Below, piece after piece: positions 1-8,252 of a stretch of 64,000 bases of DNA. This DNA is from Rhizohabitans arisaemae. GTDB taxonomy: Bacteria; Actinomycetota; Actinomycetes; Streptosporangiales; Streptosporangiaceae. A program made the position numbers and the translations under genes. Each line of letters begins with the position of its first letter. Position 1 is the first letter of the stretch. The stretch spans positions 992,001 through 1,056,000 of the forward strand of contig NZ_BLRH01000009.1 of NCBI RefSeq assembly GCF_025996515.1, in the 5' to 3' direction. Under the pieces are notes generated by a model. That model was not told the origin of the DNA and made no database searches. It saw only the letters and a program-made list of their open reading frames with translations.

Positions 1-39
1 GCCTTGACCCGGCCCCACCCTGCGGTGTGACCGGTCGCG

Positions 40-165
40 TGTCTCCTCCCATCCGGACTGTTGACCGTCGGTACCGGAATTTCACCGGTTCAACCGGTCG
101 ATGGCTTCGACCGGGTCGCGGACTTTCACCGCCGGTTCGGAATTTCACCGACCCCGGAGCACGCT
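40..165 (-). promoter_or_regulatory. FMN riboswitch (RFN element)
   Basis: Read on the minus strand, this stretch carries the conserved blocks of the RFN element in order: GGTCGGTGAAATTCCGA near 152-136, GGCGGTGAAAGTCCGCGACC near 133-114, a second GGTGAAATTCCGGT block near 88-73, the ACCGACGGT element near 74-66, and AGTCCGGATGGGAGGAGAC near 60-42. In this family FMN binding shuts off riboflavin synthesis or transport genes. The controlled gene must lie beyond the left edge on the minus strand. In M. tuberculosis rpe is followed by ribG/ribD, so ribD is the likely target (inference). Its promoter should lie between 170 and 300, shared with the divergent gene at 305. Confidence 0.93.
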
Positions 166-304
166 GCTCACCTATCAGTGTGCCATGCCGGAAAAAGTGC
201 GCCAGACCGGGCCGAGCTATTCGACGCGCGGCCCGCTCGGATCACCGGGGGGTGGAGTGCGAGACACTGGTGCCCGACAGCAGTGACACCGTCGGAAAGA
301 GCCC

Positions 305-751
305 ATGACCAGCCCACCAGAGTTGCCCGTCACCTGGCGCCCCAAGCGGGGCCGCTGGGTGCCGCACGGCTCCGCGATCGTCTCCCTCGTGGGTTTCGCC
401 GCCCTGGCCGTGTTGATGCCCGCGTCCTTCAAGCTGCCGGACCGGATCATGATGTTCCTGTTCGGCGCGCTGCTCGCGTGGATCCTCTATCTGCTCGGCC
501 GGTGCCGGGTCGTCGCCGACGTCTCCGGGGTCACCGTCGTCAACGCCATGCGGACCCACCGGTACTCCTGGGCGGAGATCATCCAGGTGAACATGGTCCG
601 CGGCGACCCCTGGCCGCGCCTGGACCTCGCCGACGGGTCCACGATCGGCGCGATGGGCATCCAGGGCGGCGAACCGGCCCGGGCCTGGCAGGCCGTCGAG
701 GAGTTCAAGGCGCTCATCCACAAGTTCGGCGAGGCGCCGGACTCACGTTGA
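305..751 (+). CDS. Small membrane protein with bacterial PH domain
   Basis: A 148-residue protein. Two hydrophobic segments at about residues 22-38 and 44-62 form a membrane hairpin. They are followed by a compact domain (about 63-140) whose pattern, VVADVSGVTVVNAMRTHRYSW then DLADGSTIGAMGI, resembles the bacterial PH-like family (PF10756 type). A purine-rich GGAAAGAG lies just ahead of the ATG. The gene is divergent from the FMN riboswitch, and PH-domain proteins of this kind are common beside riboflavin genes in actinomycetes. No enzymatic function is implied. The molecular role is unknown, perhaps a membrane-associated scaffold. Confidence 0.7.
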   Translation: MTSPPELPVTWRPKRGRWVPHGSAIVSLVGFAALAVLMPASFKLPDRIMMFLFGALLAWILYLLGRCRVVADVSGVTVVNAMRTHRYSWAEIIQVNMVRGDPWPRLDLADGSTIGAMGIQGGEPARAWQAVEEFKALIHKFGEAPDSR

Positions 752-789
752 CCTACCGGGCGCACTCCGCCTGAGCTCCGAGGCCCGGC

Positions 790-949
790 CTGAGGTTCCG
801 TACGGCCTGCGCCGGGTCCTGCGCCCCGTAGACCGCGTTCCCCGACAAACCGGACTCGTGGTGACCTGGTTAGCGGGCGCCCTCCGCCTGGGCCCTGAGG
901 TTCCGTACGGCCTGCGCCGGGTCCTGCGCCCCGTAGACCGCGTTCCCCG
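790..949. repeat. Direct duplication of the rpe 3' end
   Basis: A 55-base stretch at 790-844 is identical to 895-949, 105 bases away. The second copy is inside the end of rpe, coding the segment around [17 protein letters not shown]. The first lies just beyond the rpe stop. Similarity continues more loosely outside the perfect block: both copies are preceded by a tgacct...gcgggcgc/ccgggcgc...ctccgcctg stretch. The outer copy is non-coding debris, and the PH-domain gene ends at 751 just before it. It looks like a tandem duplication or slippage event that left rpe intact. Confidence 0.9.
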
Positions 950-1532
950 CGACAAAGACGTCCGCGCCGGCCTCGGCGGCCCGCTCGATCGTCTCCGCGG
1001 ACACCCCACCGTCCACCTGCAGCCAGACCGACCCGCCGTGCTTGTCGATGAGCTCGCGGGCCCGGCGTACCTTCGGTAGGACCACGTCGAGGAACCGCTG
1101 CCCGCCGAACCCCGGCTCCACCGTCATCAGCAGCAGCATGTCGAGTTCGGGCAGGAGGTCCTCGAATGCCTCGACGGGCGTCGCCGGATTGACGCCCAGC
1201 CCGGCCCGCGCACCGGCCGCGCGGATCGTGCGCAGGGTCCGGATCGGGGCCTTGGCCGCCTCCACGTGGATGGTGACGCTCCCGGCCCCGGCCTCGGCGT
1301 AGGCGGGCGCCCAGCGGTCCGGGTCCTCGATCATGAGGTGGCAGTCGATCGGCGTGGACACCGCCTTGAGCAGGGACTCCACCACCGGCAACCCCAAGGT
1401 GAGGTTGGGCACGAAGTGGTTGTCCATCACGTCGACGTGCAGCCAGTCGGCCGTACCGGCGACCGCCGCGCACTCGTCGGCGAGCCTGGCGAAGTCGGCG
1501 GAGAGAATGCTGGGTGAGATCTGTACAGGCAT
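870..1532 (-). CDS. rpe: Ribulose-phosphate 3-epimerase
   Basis: A 220-residue TIM-barrel enzyme interconverting D-ribulose 5-phosphate and D-xylulose 5-phosphate in the cytosolic pentose phosphate pathway. The family signatures are in order: [13 protein letters not shown] near the N-terminus (catalytic Asp in strand 1), [17 protein letters not shown] with metal-binding His and Asp, [22 protein letters not shown] (about 140-151) and LQVDGGVS near 176. Length is normal. The start is the ATG whose complement is at 1530-1532. It lies upstream of the riboswitch-controlled gene off the left edge, as rpe-ribG do in M. tuberculosis. Its 3' end is duplicated just outside the gene. Confidence 0.96.
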   Translation of the reverse strand: MPVQISPSILSADFARLADECAAVAGTADWLHVDVMDNHFVPNLTLGLPVVESLLKAVSTPIDCHLMIEDPDRWAPAYAEAGAGSVTIHVEAAKAPIRTLRTIRAAGARAGLGVNPATPVEAFEDLLPELDMLLLMTVEPGFGGQRFLDVVLPKVRRARELIDKHGGSVWLQVDGGVSAETIERAAEAGADVFVAGNAVYGAQDPAQAVRNLRAQAEGAR

Positions 1533-1643
1533 GATTCCCGAGTGTATTGCTCCCCCGGCTCAGCCCGTACCCTCCCTCCCCGGAGGCGCACGGAACAGGG
1601 AAAACACCCTCTCCTTCCCAGGCCTTGGCTGCAGACACCGAAG

Positions 1644-1679
1644 AGCTCCCGCTCACCTCCGAAGAGGAGAGCGGGAGCT
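1644..1679. terminator. Hairpin terminator between the RHS gene and rpe
   Basis: AGCTCCCGCTC at 1644-1654 pairs with GAGCGGGAGCT at 1669-1679, a perfect 11-base-pair stem with a 14-base loop. It lies in the 324-base gap between the rpe start and the end of the RHS gene, so it probably ends minus-strand transcription from the island. A long downstream T run is missing. I see no convincing gene in the rest of the gap. A minus-strand reading frame beginning near 1755 has no recognisable homology, and no RHS immunity gene is apparent. Confidence 0.6.
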
Positions 1680-1856
1680 TAATCGGCTCCGGCGGCCAAC
1701 CGGGCATCTCGCTGATCACGACGATCGGCGCAACCGGACCTGTCGGGGTTGACACCGCGTCATGTGGGCTTGCGGCCCATCCTTCGCAGTGACGCCGATT
1801 TCGTAGCGTAAGAGCGGCTCACTACCCGCCGGTAACGCTGCGGGCGACGACCTCCG

Positions 1857-4800
1857 TCAATGCCCCAGTTTTGCCGTACCTCCCATTACGCAGGAGACTG
1901 CCGCGGGACCCCACGCGATGTGCGGCACCGAACGCATAAGGGCGGCACCCGCCACATCTGCTACCCAATGGTCTTTCACTTTCTGGACGCATCCTTGCCA
2001 GAATGGGTCGTTCTTAACATTTCTGAAGTGCTGCATGGCACTCTCGCATTGTGCGTAGTTCTCGTCCTGCATCCTGTCCTTGCAGAGACGGTGGGCGCCC
2101 GGCCGGATGATGTCCTCCAGCAGCCCGATGTCAGTGCTGACCTTGTCCTTCCACTTCGTGCCCTTCTCCGTGTGGCAGTTTTGGTGGCACACCCAGAGGA
2201 GAGCCCTCGCCGTCTTGGTGGCGTTCTTCAGCGCCTCGATGGGATCCTCCGTGGACTCGTCGATCTCCAGATCCATCTCGTCCAGGGCCGCGGCCAGCTC
2301 CCTGGGGTCTCCGGGGAACCCTTCGGGCAGGAGGTAGCCGTTGATGGACGCGCGGCCGTTCTCGAAGATCATCAGGACGGTGCCGTGCTTGCCGAAGATG
2401 ATCGTTTCGGTGATCGGGTTGTCCTGTCCCTTGTCCTCCTGGCACGAGGCGCTGCGGCTGCTTGGGGTGGCGCCGACGCATGCGGGATTGCCGGTCGACC
2501 CTCCTCCGTTCCGACCTCCGTTCTGGCCGCTCTGGTCCGCGCAGCGGTCCGGTGTTCCGGTGCATCCGCGACGGTGGCCGCCCTCATAGGCGAGCTTCAG
2601 GCCCGATGGGTCGCTGGCCGTCGCCGGGGTGTTGTTGCTGTAGGCGTAGCCGTTCATCTGCTGCGGGTCGGCATGGTCGGTGATGGGGTCGTCGCTGATG
2701 AAACGGCCCGTGTTCGCGTCGTACTCACGCGCACCCACGTGGACGAGGCCGGTCGGGTCGTCCGTGCCGCCGACGAAGCCCTTGGTGGTTGGCCAGGCCG
2801 GGGTCTGGCCGCGTACCGTGCCGAACGGCGTGGTGCGGCGCCGGGTGTCGGCCAGCGTCGAGGCGTTGAAGGTGAAGGAGTTCGTCCCGTGGTGGTCGTT
2901 GACCGTCCAGATCAGGCCGCCGGCGGTCGTGCGGGCCGCGTTCGACCCGTAGTAGCGGGTGGCGGTGACGGTGGTCCCCGTCCGGCGGACTTCCTGGCCC
3001 GGGAGGTAGAGCGTGGCGCCGCCGGAATCCTTGGCCATCAGGCGGTTGCCGTCGGCGTCGTAGAGGTAGCGGGTGGTGGCGCCGCCCTCGGTGATCGAGG
3101 CCAGATGGCCCTCGGCATTCCACTCCAGCGTCTGGCCTGGCTTGCCGGCCAGGTTGCGGGTCTTGGTGCTGCCCACCTCGTCGTAGGTGTAGGTGTCGGT
3201 GGCCGTCCCGCCACCCGGTCGTGTGGTCACCAGCTTGCGCAGGGTGTGCGGCTGGCCCGTGCCGGGGGCGGGGTAGGTGAAGGCCCGGGTGACGTTGCCG
3301 GAGGCGGTGTGCTCGGTCTCGGAGAGGCGGTTGCCGATCGCGTCGTAGGTCCACGACCGCCGGTAGGGCGCCGGTCCGCCCAGGGCGCTCGTCGCGGGAG
3401 CTGCGGCGCAGTTGCCGTCCGCCGGGGTCCAGGCGTCCTTGAGGCGGGCGAGGTGGTCGTAGCGCAGGCACTGGTTGTCATCGGGCCCGGCGCCGTACTG
3501 ACTGGTCAGGTCCTTGATGGAGGTGACGTTCCCGGCGTCGTCGCGGGTGTACCGGGCGTCCTGGTAGAGAGTCTGAGCGATCCGGTCAAGCACGCCGTGC
3601 TGGAAGAGCCGGCCGGTGCCGGCCTCGTAGTTCCAGACCTGGGAGAGAGTCTTGCCGCCGCCGTCGGTCATCTCCATGTCGCCGACCCGGCCGAGCGAGT
3701 CGTAGTGGGTCTGGCTGACGTAGGTGTTGATTCCGCTCAGCGTGGCCGGGAGGCCGACAGCGTTGTAGGTGTTGGTCAAGGTCTCGGCGGGTAGCCCACC
3801 GGCCGCCGGCAGGGTGGTGTCGGCGATGCTTCCGTCCGGGTTGTAGGTGGTCGACGCCCGGTATGTGCCCGCGAGCGAGCCCTCGGCCGCGGGGATCGTG
3901 ACCGAGACGCCGGTCCTCCGATACGCCGCGTCGTATCCGGTGACCTCGGTGACGTAGGCCGACCCGTCCGCGTACCTGACGGACTTGACCGGTTCGCCCT
4001 TGACGGCCGTCCCGTCACCAAGCGTGTCGAAGGTCCATTCAGCTCGCTGGTTGGCGGGCGTGACGGCGCCCTGGTAGACGCCGGTCATGCGGCCGAGCGC
4101 GTCGTAGGTCATGTTCATGGTGACCCCGCGCGCGTTGGTCGCGCTCGCCAGCTGGTCGGCGTCGTCGTAGGTATAGGTGACGGTGCCCTTGTCGGGGTCG
4201 TGCGCGGACGTCGTACGGCGGCGCTGGTCGTACTGGTAGCGCCAGACGTTCCCCGCGGGATCGGTGACGGTCTCCCGCTTGCCGTCCGGCGTGTAGCCGT
4301 AGCGGGTGGTGTCGTAGGTGCCGCCCACCGTGCTGCCGTGGTACTGGCGCAGCTCGCGGACGTTACCCCGGGCGTCGGTCCAGGTGGAGGTGGCGTTGCC
4401 GCCCGCCGGGACATTCACGTCGGTACGGTCTCCGCCGTAGGCGGTGGTGGTGCGCCACCGCTCCGCGTTGTTCACCTGGAAGGCCGAGACGGTCGGCCTG
4501 CTCGCGTGGTCGTAGGTGGTCAGGGTGCGCCCCGGGACCGGCTCGTCGGGCTTGTACAGGACGCCGCCCGGCGAGGCGTTGTTGTGGTAGTCGTGGTTGT
4601 TCAGCACGGCGTTGCCGCGTGAGTCGTACATGACGTCGGTGATGATCCGGCCACCGCCGGGCGCGGGCCGCTGGGTCTGCCGGGCGCGCAGCAACCCGTC
4701 GTAGAGGGTGTGCGCGGTCAGGTATCCGGTTCCGGAGGTGTTGAGGGTGCTGGTGGCGACCGAGGTGGGCCAGTCTTCTCCGGCGGCCGTGTAACTGTAG

Positions 4801-7800
4801 GTCCGGCTGGCGGTCTGGGTCGCCTTGTCGCGGCCGGGCAGCCAGACCGCCGTCAGGCGGCCGAGGCCGTCGTAGGTCATGTCGGTCCGCCGACCGTTGG
4901 CGTCGACCACGCTGGTGGGGGCGCCGAAGGCGGGATCGATGGTGGTGACGGTGGGCGTCCAGCGCATGGGGTTCGTGGCCGAGATGGTCGATGAGGCGCC
5001 GGAGGTGTAGGAGGCGGAGGTACGGCGGTCGAGCGCGTCGTACGACTCCAGGATCCGGCCGTAAGCGTCGTAGCTCGACCGGCCGATCGGCGTGTACCGC
5101 GGGCTGCCCGCGTTCCAGTCGGCCAGGCGCTCGGTCCGGGTCACGTCGCCCTTGCCGATCGAGGTGCCGAAGGCCGCGGCCCCGTCGTAGTAGGTCCGGA
5201 CGTCCGACAGCACGTGCCTGGACCGGTCGGGGGCGGTGCCGCAGCCGACGGCGACGGTCTCCACCTGGACGGGAGAGGTGAGCAGGTGCGCGGCCGCGTT
5301 GGCGGCGTAGGTGGTGCGCGTGCACCGGTCGTCGGTGGTGAGCGCGGTGTCACCGGCGTCGTCGACGGCCACGACACGGCCGGTCGGGTTGGCCGCGCCG
5401 GCGTCGTGGTCGAAGGTGTTGGTCACCTTGGTGGTCCGCCAGCCGCGCCCGCCGTCCAGCGCGGTCTTGGCGGTGGTGGACTTCACGCCGGTGGTGTAGG
5501 CGTGCACGGTGGTCCCGCCGCGGGTGCGGCTGGCGTGCGGGCCGTGTTCCCAGGGTTCGTTGAGCGTCTTGGCCAGCACCGGCGCGTCGTCCCCGACACC
5601 GTTGTAGTCGATGGTCTCGCGGATCTGTCCCTGCCGCCACGGCTCGTCGTTGATCGCCGGGCCGCCGAAGTCGGGGTCGGCGGGGAGGGTGACGGTGCGG
5701 GTGCCGGAGGCGAGCCGGTCGCCGTGCATACCGCGGAAGTAGACCGTGTCGGTCTGCGACCGGGTGTCGTCGGCGGCTCCCCGGACGACGCGGACCCGGC
5801 CGTAGCCGCGCCACTGCCCCCAGGTCTTGTGGGCGTCGGGCACGAACTCACCCTCGTCGTAGTGCCAGGCCGGGGCGCCGGAGTAGGTGTAGGCGGACTC
5901 GACGGCCTTGGATCCGCCGCCGGCGCGGTCGGTCACGGTGACGTTGGTGACCACGTACTTGTGGAACCAGTCCAAGGTCGGCGCGCTGGTGCCGTACGGC
6001 GTCCACCGCACCGGGAAGCACCGCTTGGTGTTGTTGTCGGGCGAGGACGGCATGTTGGAGCCGAGCGCGCAGTCGGCCGGGGAGTAGGTGACCGCGGTGA
6101 CCCCTCCGTACTCGTCGGTGATCGAGGAGAGCCGGTACCTGACGATCGGGTTCTTGGTCGGGCTGGTGTCGACGCGATTGCCCCGGTGGACCGCGTCGAG
6201 GACGACGTCCGGCATGGCGGTGGTGGTGCCGCCGGCCTTTCCGGTGTGCCCGATGCGGTTCAACCAGAGGATCTTGTCGTGGCCGTCGCCCGGGTCCTTG
6301 AACACGTGGTCGAGCGTCCAGGTCTCGACGTCGCGATGGCCGGTCCCGGCGGCGACCTGGGTGGTGACGGTGGACAGCATCTTCTGCGTGTAGAACGCCG
6401 GGGCGTACTTGCCCGGGCACGAGGTCGCCGAGTCGCACTGCCGGTCCCACGGCACGTCCGGCCAGTTCGCCGGTGTGGCGGGGGTGCAGGTCGGGCCTTG
6501 GACGACGCACCGGTCCCGGACGGTGAAGACCACGCGCTGCGCGGGTGCGGACGTCAGGGCGGAGTCGACGCCGCCGTCCTGCCGGGTGCCGTAGTCGACG
6601 CGCGCCAGCCAGCCGCCCCGCACGTAGGCGGACACGGCGGTGTCGGTGCGGTTGCGGGCGTAGTTGCTGGTCTCCGTGGAGTACCACAGCGACATCGAGT
6701 TGCCGTGCGGATCGACGATGTAGTCGAGGTTCCACTGGTAGGCCTGGCTGCAGTGCGAGGCGGCGAACGTGGCCGCGTTGCACGGCTCGCCGACGGCGTT
6801 GCCGAACACCGGTACCGTCCACGCCGAGCCGGTGACCGGTTTGCCGGTGGTCCAGCCCGGCAGGCGGTTCAGCCCGAAGAAGAACTGGGTGCCGTCGGTG
6901 GTGGTGACCTTCCAGTGTTCGCCGTCGTTGTCGCCGTTGGAGGCTCCGGTCAACCGCTCCACCCGGGTGCCGTCGTCGTTGCGCAGCCGCCACACGTCGG
7001 CGCCGCCGGCCACCCGGATCAGCTCACCGCCCCGCCCGGACATGCTGAGCATGGCGTTGTCGGACCCCCAGCACATGTCCCCCACACCCGGCGTGCCGTC
7101 GTCGGCGCACGCCTTGTAGGAGCGGGTGATCGACCCGGGGTGGTAGCCGAAGCCCTCGCCGATCCACGACGGCTGGTTGTTGTTGGCGGCGGTACGGCCG
7201 TCGACCGACTGGGCCGAGTACGACAGCGCGATCTGCGGTGCGGGGCCGCCGAGGGACGGCGGCATCCGCAGCGGGTAGGACCAGGAGAAGTCCCCGGAGT
7301 TCCCGCCCGCCGACCAGGTCGCCGTCGCCGAGAGGGGAGTGGCCGCGTAGTTGCCGCCGTCGGATGAGGGGGCGGACTCCACCACGACCATGGTGCCCGC
7401 CTTGGTCGCCTCCACCGGCGCCGTCAGCAGCCGGGCCGCCCGGTCGTTGACCGTGGACAGCTCACGACGGACACAGCCCGGGTCACCGGGGGCGGCGCAG
7501 CCGCTCAGCGATGTCAACCGCAGCCGGGATCCGTATCCGGCGCCGTACGCCTGGGCGAACGCCCGGTAGTCCACGCGCAGCCGTACCTGGCTGTCCGGCC
7601 CGTCCACCGCCTTGACCCGGAGCGGGACCACTCCGCGCGGGAGACCGTCCTGGTGTAAAACGTCGACCTGGACGCGCCCAGGCGCGGGCGCCTCCGACGC
7701 CGCGGCCACGGCGACCGGCAGGCTCGACGACTTCGCGAACGTCGCCCCGCCGGGCGGCACGGCGACCTCCGCCGAACCGCCCTTCGGCCAGGCCGCGGCC

Positions 7801-8018
7801 ATCGCCCGCGTCATGTTGTGGGCCGCCGTCGGATCGGCCGGCGCCTTGCTCGGGACCACGTCGCGGCCGGGGATTGAGGCCACCTTCCCGGATTTCGGGA
7901 GAGGTGGCCGAGCCGCCGCGCCCGCCGCGCTCGTGGGTGCCACGGGTGTGAGCAGGGCTGCAAGCGTTATGCCTATGGTGGTGGTGACTTTCAGTCGGCG
8001 CAGGGCTTGTCTCGCCAT
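1857..8018 (-). CDS. Secreted RHS/YD-repeat polymorphic protein
   Basis: A 2053-residue giant exoprotein. It starts with a basic Sec signal peptide (MARQALRRLK, hydrophobic core, then PTSAAGAAA). Next is an SpvB-like N-terminal region with a block around GEGFGYHPGSITRSY. A long run of YD repeats follows over roughly residues 950-1740 (for example YDGLGRLTAVW, YDALGRMTGVY, YTYDDADQLASATN). The RHS core is at about 1746-1804, with GAREYDANTGRFISDDPI and ending DPSGL. The YD repeats are expected to fold as a beta cocoon enclosing the C-terminus. The last 249 residues are a variable, six-cysteine domain (including LWVCHQNCH and HFRNVKNDPFWQGC) that matches no toxin family I recognise. The gene lies 234 bases downstream of a secreted FG-GAP/ricin partner. 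No small immunity gene follows. It could be a contact-dependent toxin or a developmental surface protein. Confidence 0.9.
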   Translation of the reverse strand: MARQALRRLKVTTTIGITLAALLTPVAPTSAAGAAARPPLPKSGKVASIPGRDVVPSKAPADPTAAHNMTRAMAAAWPKGGSAEVAVPPGGATFAKSSSLPVAVAAASEAPAPGRVQVDVLHQDGLPRGVVPLRVKAVDGPDSQVRLRVDYRAFAQAYGAGYGSRLRLTSLSGCAAPGDPGCVRRELSTVNDRAARLLTAPVEATKAGTMVVVESAPSSDGGNYAATPLSATATWSAGGNSGDFSWSYPLRMPPSLGGPAPQIALSYSAQSVDGRTAANNNQPSWIGEGFGYHPGSITRSYKACADDGTPGVGDMCWGSDNAMLSMSGRGGELIRVAGGADVWRLRNDDGTRVERLTGASNGDNDGEHWKVTTTDGTQFFFGLNRLPGWTTGKPVTGSAWTVPVFGNAVGEPCNAATFAASHCSQAYQWNLDYIVDPHGNSMSLWYSTETSNYARNRTDTAVSAYVRGGWLARVDYGTRQDGGVDSALTSAPAQRVVFTVRDRCVVQGPTCTPATPANWPDVPWDRQCDSATSCPGKYAPAFYTQKMLSTVTTQVAAGTGHRDVETWTLDHVFKDPGDGHDKILWLNRIGHTGKAGGTTTAMPDVVLDAVHRGNRVDTSPTKNPIVRYRLSSITDEYGGVTAVTYSPADCALGSNMPSSPDNNTKRCFPVRWTPYGTSAPTLDWFHKYVVTNVTVTDRAGGGSKAVESAYTYSGAPAWHYDEGEFVPDAHKTWGQWRGYGRVRVVRGAADDTRSQTDTVYFRGMHGDRLASGTRTVTLPADPDFGGPAINDEPWRQGQIRETIDYNGVGDDAPVLAKTLNEPWEHGPHASRTRGGTTVHAYTTGVKSTTAKTALDGGRGWRTTKVTNTFDHDAGAANPTGRVVAVDDAGDTALTTDDRCTRTTYAANAAAHLLTSPVQVETVAVGCGTAPDRSRHVLSDVRTYYDGAAAFGTSIGKGDVTRTERLADWNAGSPRYTPIGRSSYDAYGRILESYDALDRRTSASYTSGASSTISATNPMRWTPTVTTIDPAFGAPTSVVDANGRRTDMTYDGLGRLTAVWLPGRDKATQTASRTYSYTAAGEDWPTSVATSTLNTSGTGYLTAHTLYDGLLRARQTQRPAPGGGRIITDVMYDSRGNAVLNNHDYHNNASPGGVLYKPDEPVPGRTLTTYDHASRPTVSAFQVNNAERWRTTTAYGGDRTDVNVPAGGNATSTWTDARGNVRELRQYHGSTVGGTYDTTRYGYTPDGKRETVTDPAGNVWRYQYDQRRRTTSAHDPDKGTVTYTYDDADQLASATNARGVTMNMTYDALGRMTGVYQGAVTPANQRAEWTFDTLGDGTAVKGEPVKSVRYADGSAYVTEVTGYDAAYRRTGVSVTIPAAEGSLAGTYRASTTYNPDGSIADTTLPAAGGLPAETLTNTYNAVGLPATLSGINTYVSQTHYDSLGRVGDMEMTDGGGKTLSQVWNYEAGTGRLFQHGVLDRIAQTLYQDARYTRDDAGNVTSIKDLTSQYGAGPDDNQCLRYDHLARLKDAWTPADGNCAAAPATSALGGPAPYRRSWTYDAIGNRLSETEHTASGNVTRAFTYPAPGTGQPHTLRKLVTTRPGGGTATDTYTYDEVGSTKTRNLAGKPGQTLEWNAEGHLASITEGGATTRYLYDADGNRLMAKDSGGATLYLPGQEVRRTGTTVTATRYYGSNAARTTAGGLIWTVNDHHGTNSFTFNASTLADTRRRTTPFGTVRGQTPAWPTTKGFVGGTDDPTGLVHVGAREYDANTGRFISDDPITDHADPQQMNGYAYSNNTPATASDPSGLKLAYEGGHRRGCTGTPDRCADQSGQNGGRNGGGSTGNPACVGATPSSRSASCQEDKGQDNPITETIIFGKHGTVLMIFENGRASINGYLLPEGFPGDPRELAAALDEMDLEIDESTEDPIEALKNATKTARALLWVCHQNCHTEKGTKWKDKVSTDIGLLEDIIRPGAHRLCKDRMQDENYAQCESAMQHFRNVKNDPFWQGCVQKVKDHWVADVAGAALMRSVPHIAWGPAAVSCVMGGTAKLGH

Positions 8019-8196
8019 CGCCGTTCTCCTTACCGAGATGTTGGGATTTCGGGATGTACGGCGTCAGCCGCGGGTGGTGTGAAGGGTGGTGACCTCCTCC
8101 GCGTTGGGCGTGCGGATCCGGATCCGCACGTCGTCGAGGTCGCCGGACCGGTGGTCGGAGGGACCGAGCCGGTGCGGGCGGCCGATCGTGAACGGA

Positions 8197-8226
8197 CCGG
8201 TCGCGTTCCGGTCGGAACGCGACCGG
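8197..8226. terminator. Strong hairpin between the two island exoprotein genes
   Basis: CCGGTCGCGTTCC at 8197-8209 pairs perfectly with GGAACGCGACCGG at 8214-8226 around a GGTC tetraloop. It sits just past the stop of the FG-GAP/ricin gene and 178 bases before the RHS start on the minus strand. It may end, or partly attenuate, transcription between the two genes. No T-tract follows, so full termination is uncertain. Confidence 0.6.
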
Positions 8227-8252
8227 AACGGTTCATCCGGTACGGGCCGAGC

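Noticed and set aside
487-1755. Minus-strand frame covering rpe and the RHS-rpe gap, with N-terminus at 1755
   Set aside because: Most of it is rpe in the wrong frame. The 50 residues unique to the gap match nothing and could not be supported as an RHS immunity protein.
5214-7367. Long plus-strand reading frame of 717 codons opposite the RHS gene
   Set aside because: It is the complement of a GC-rich coding region, has low-complexity Arg/Gly/Val composition and no recognisable domain.
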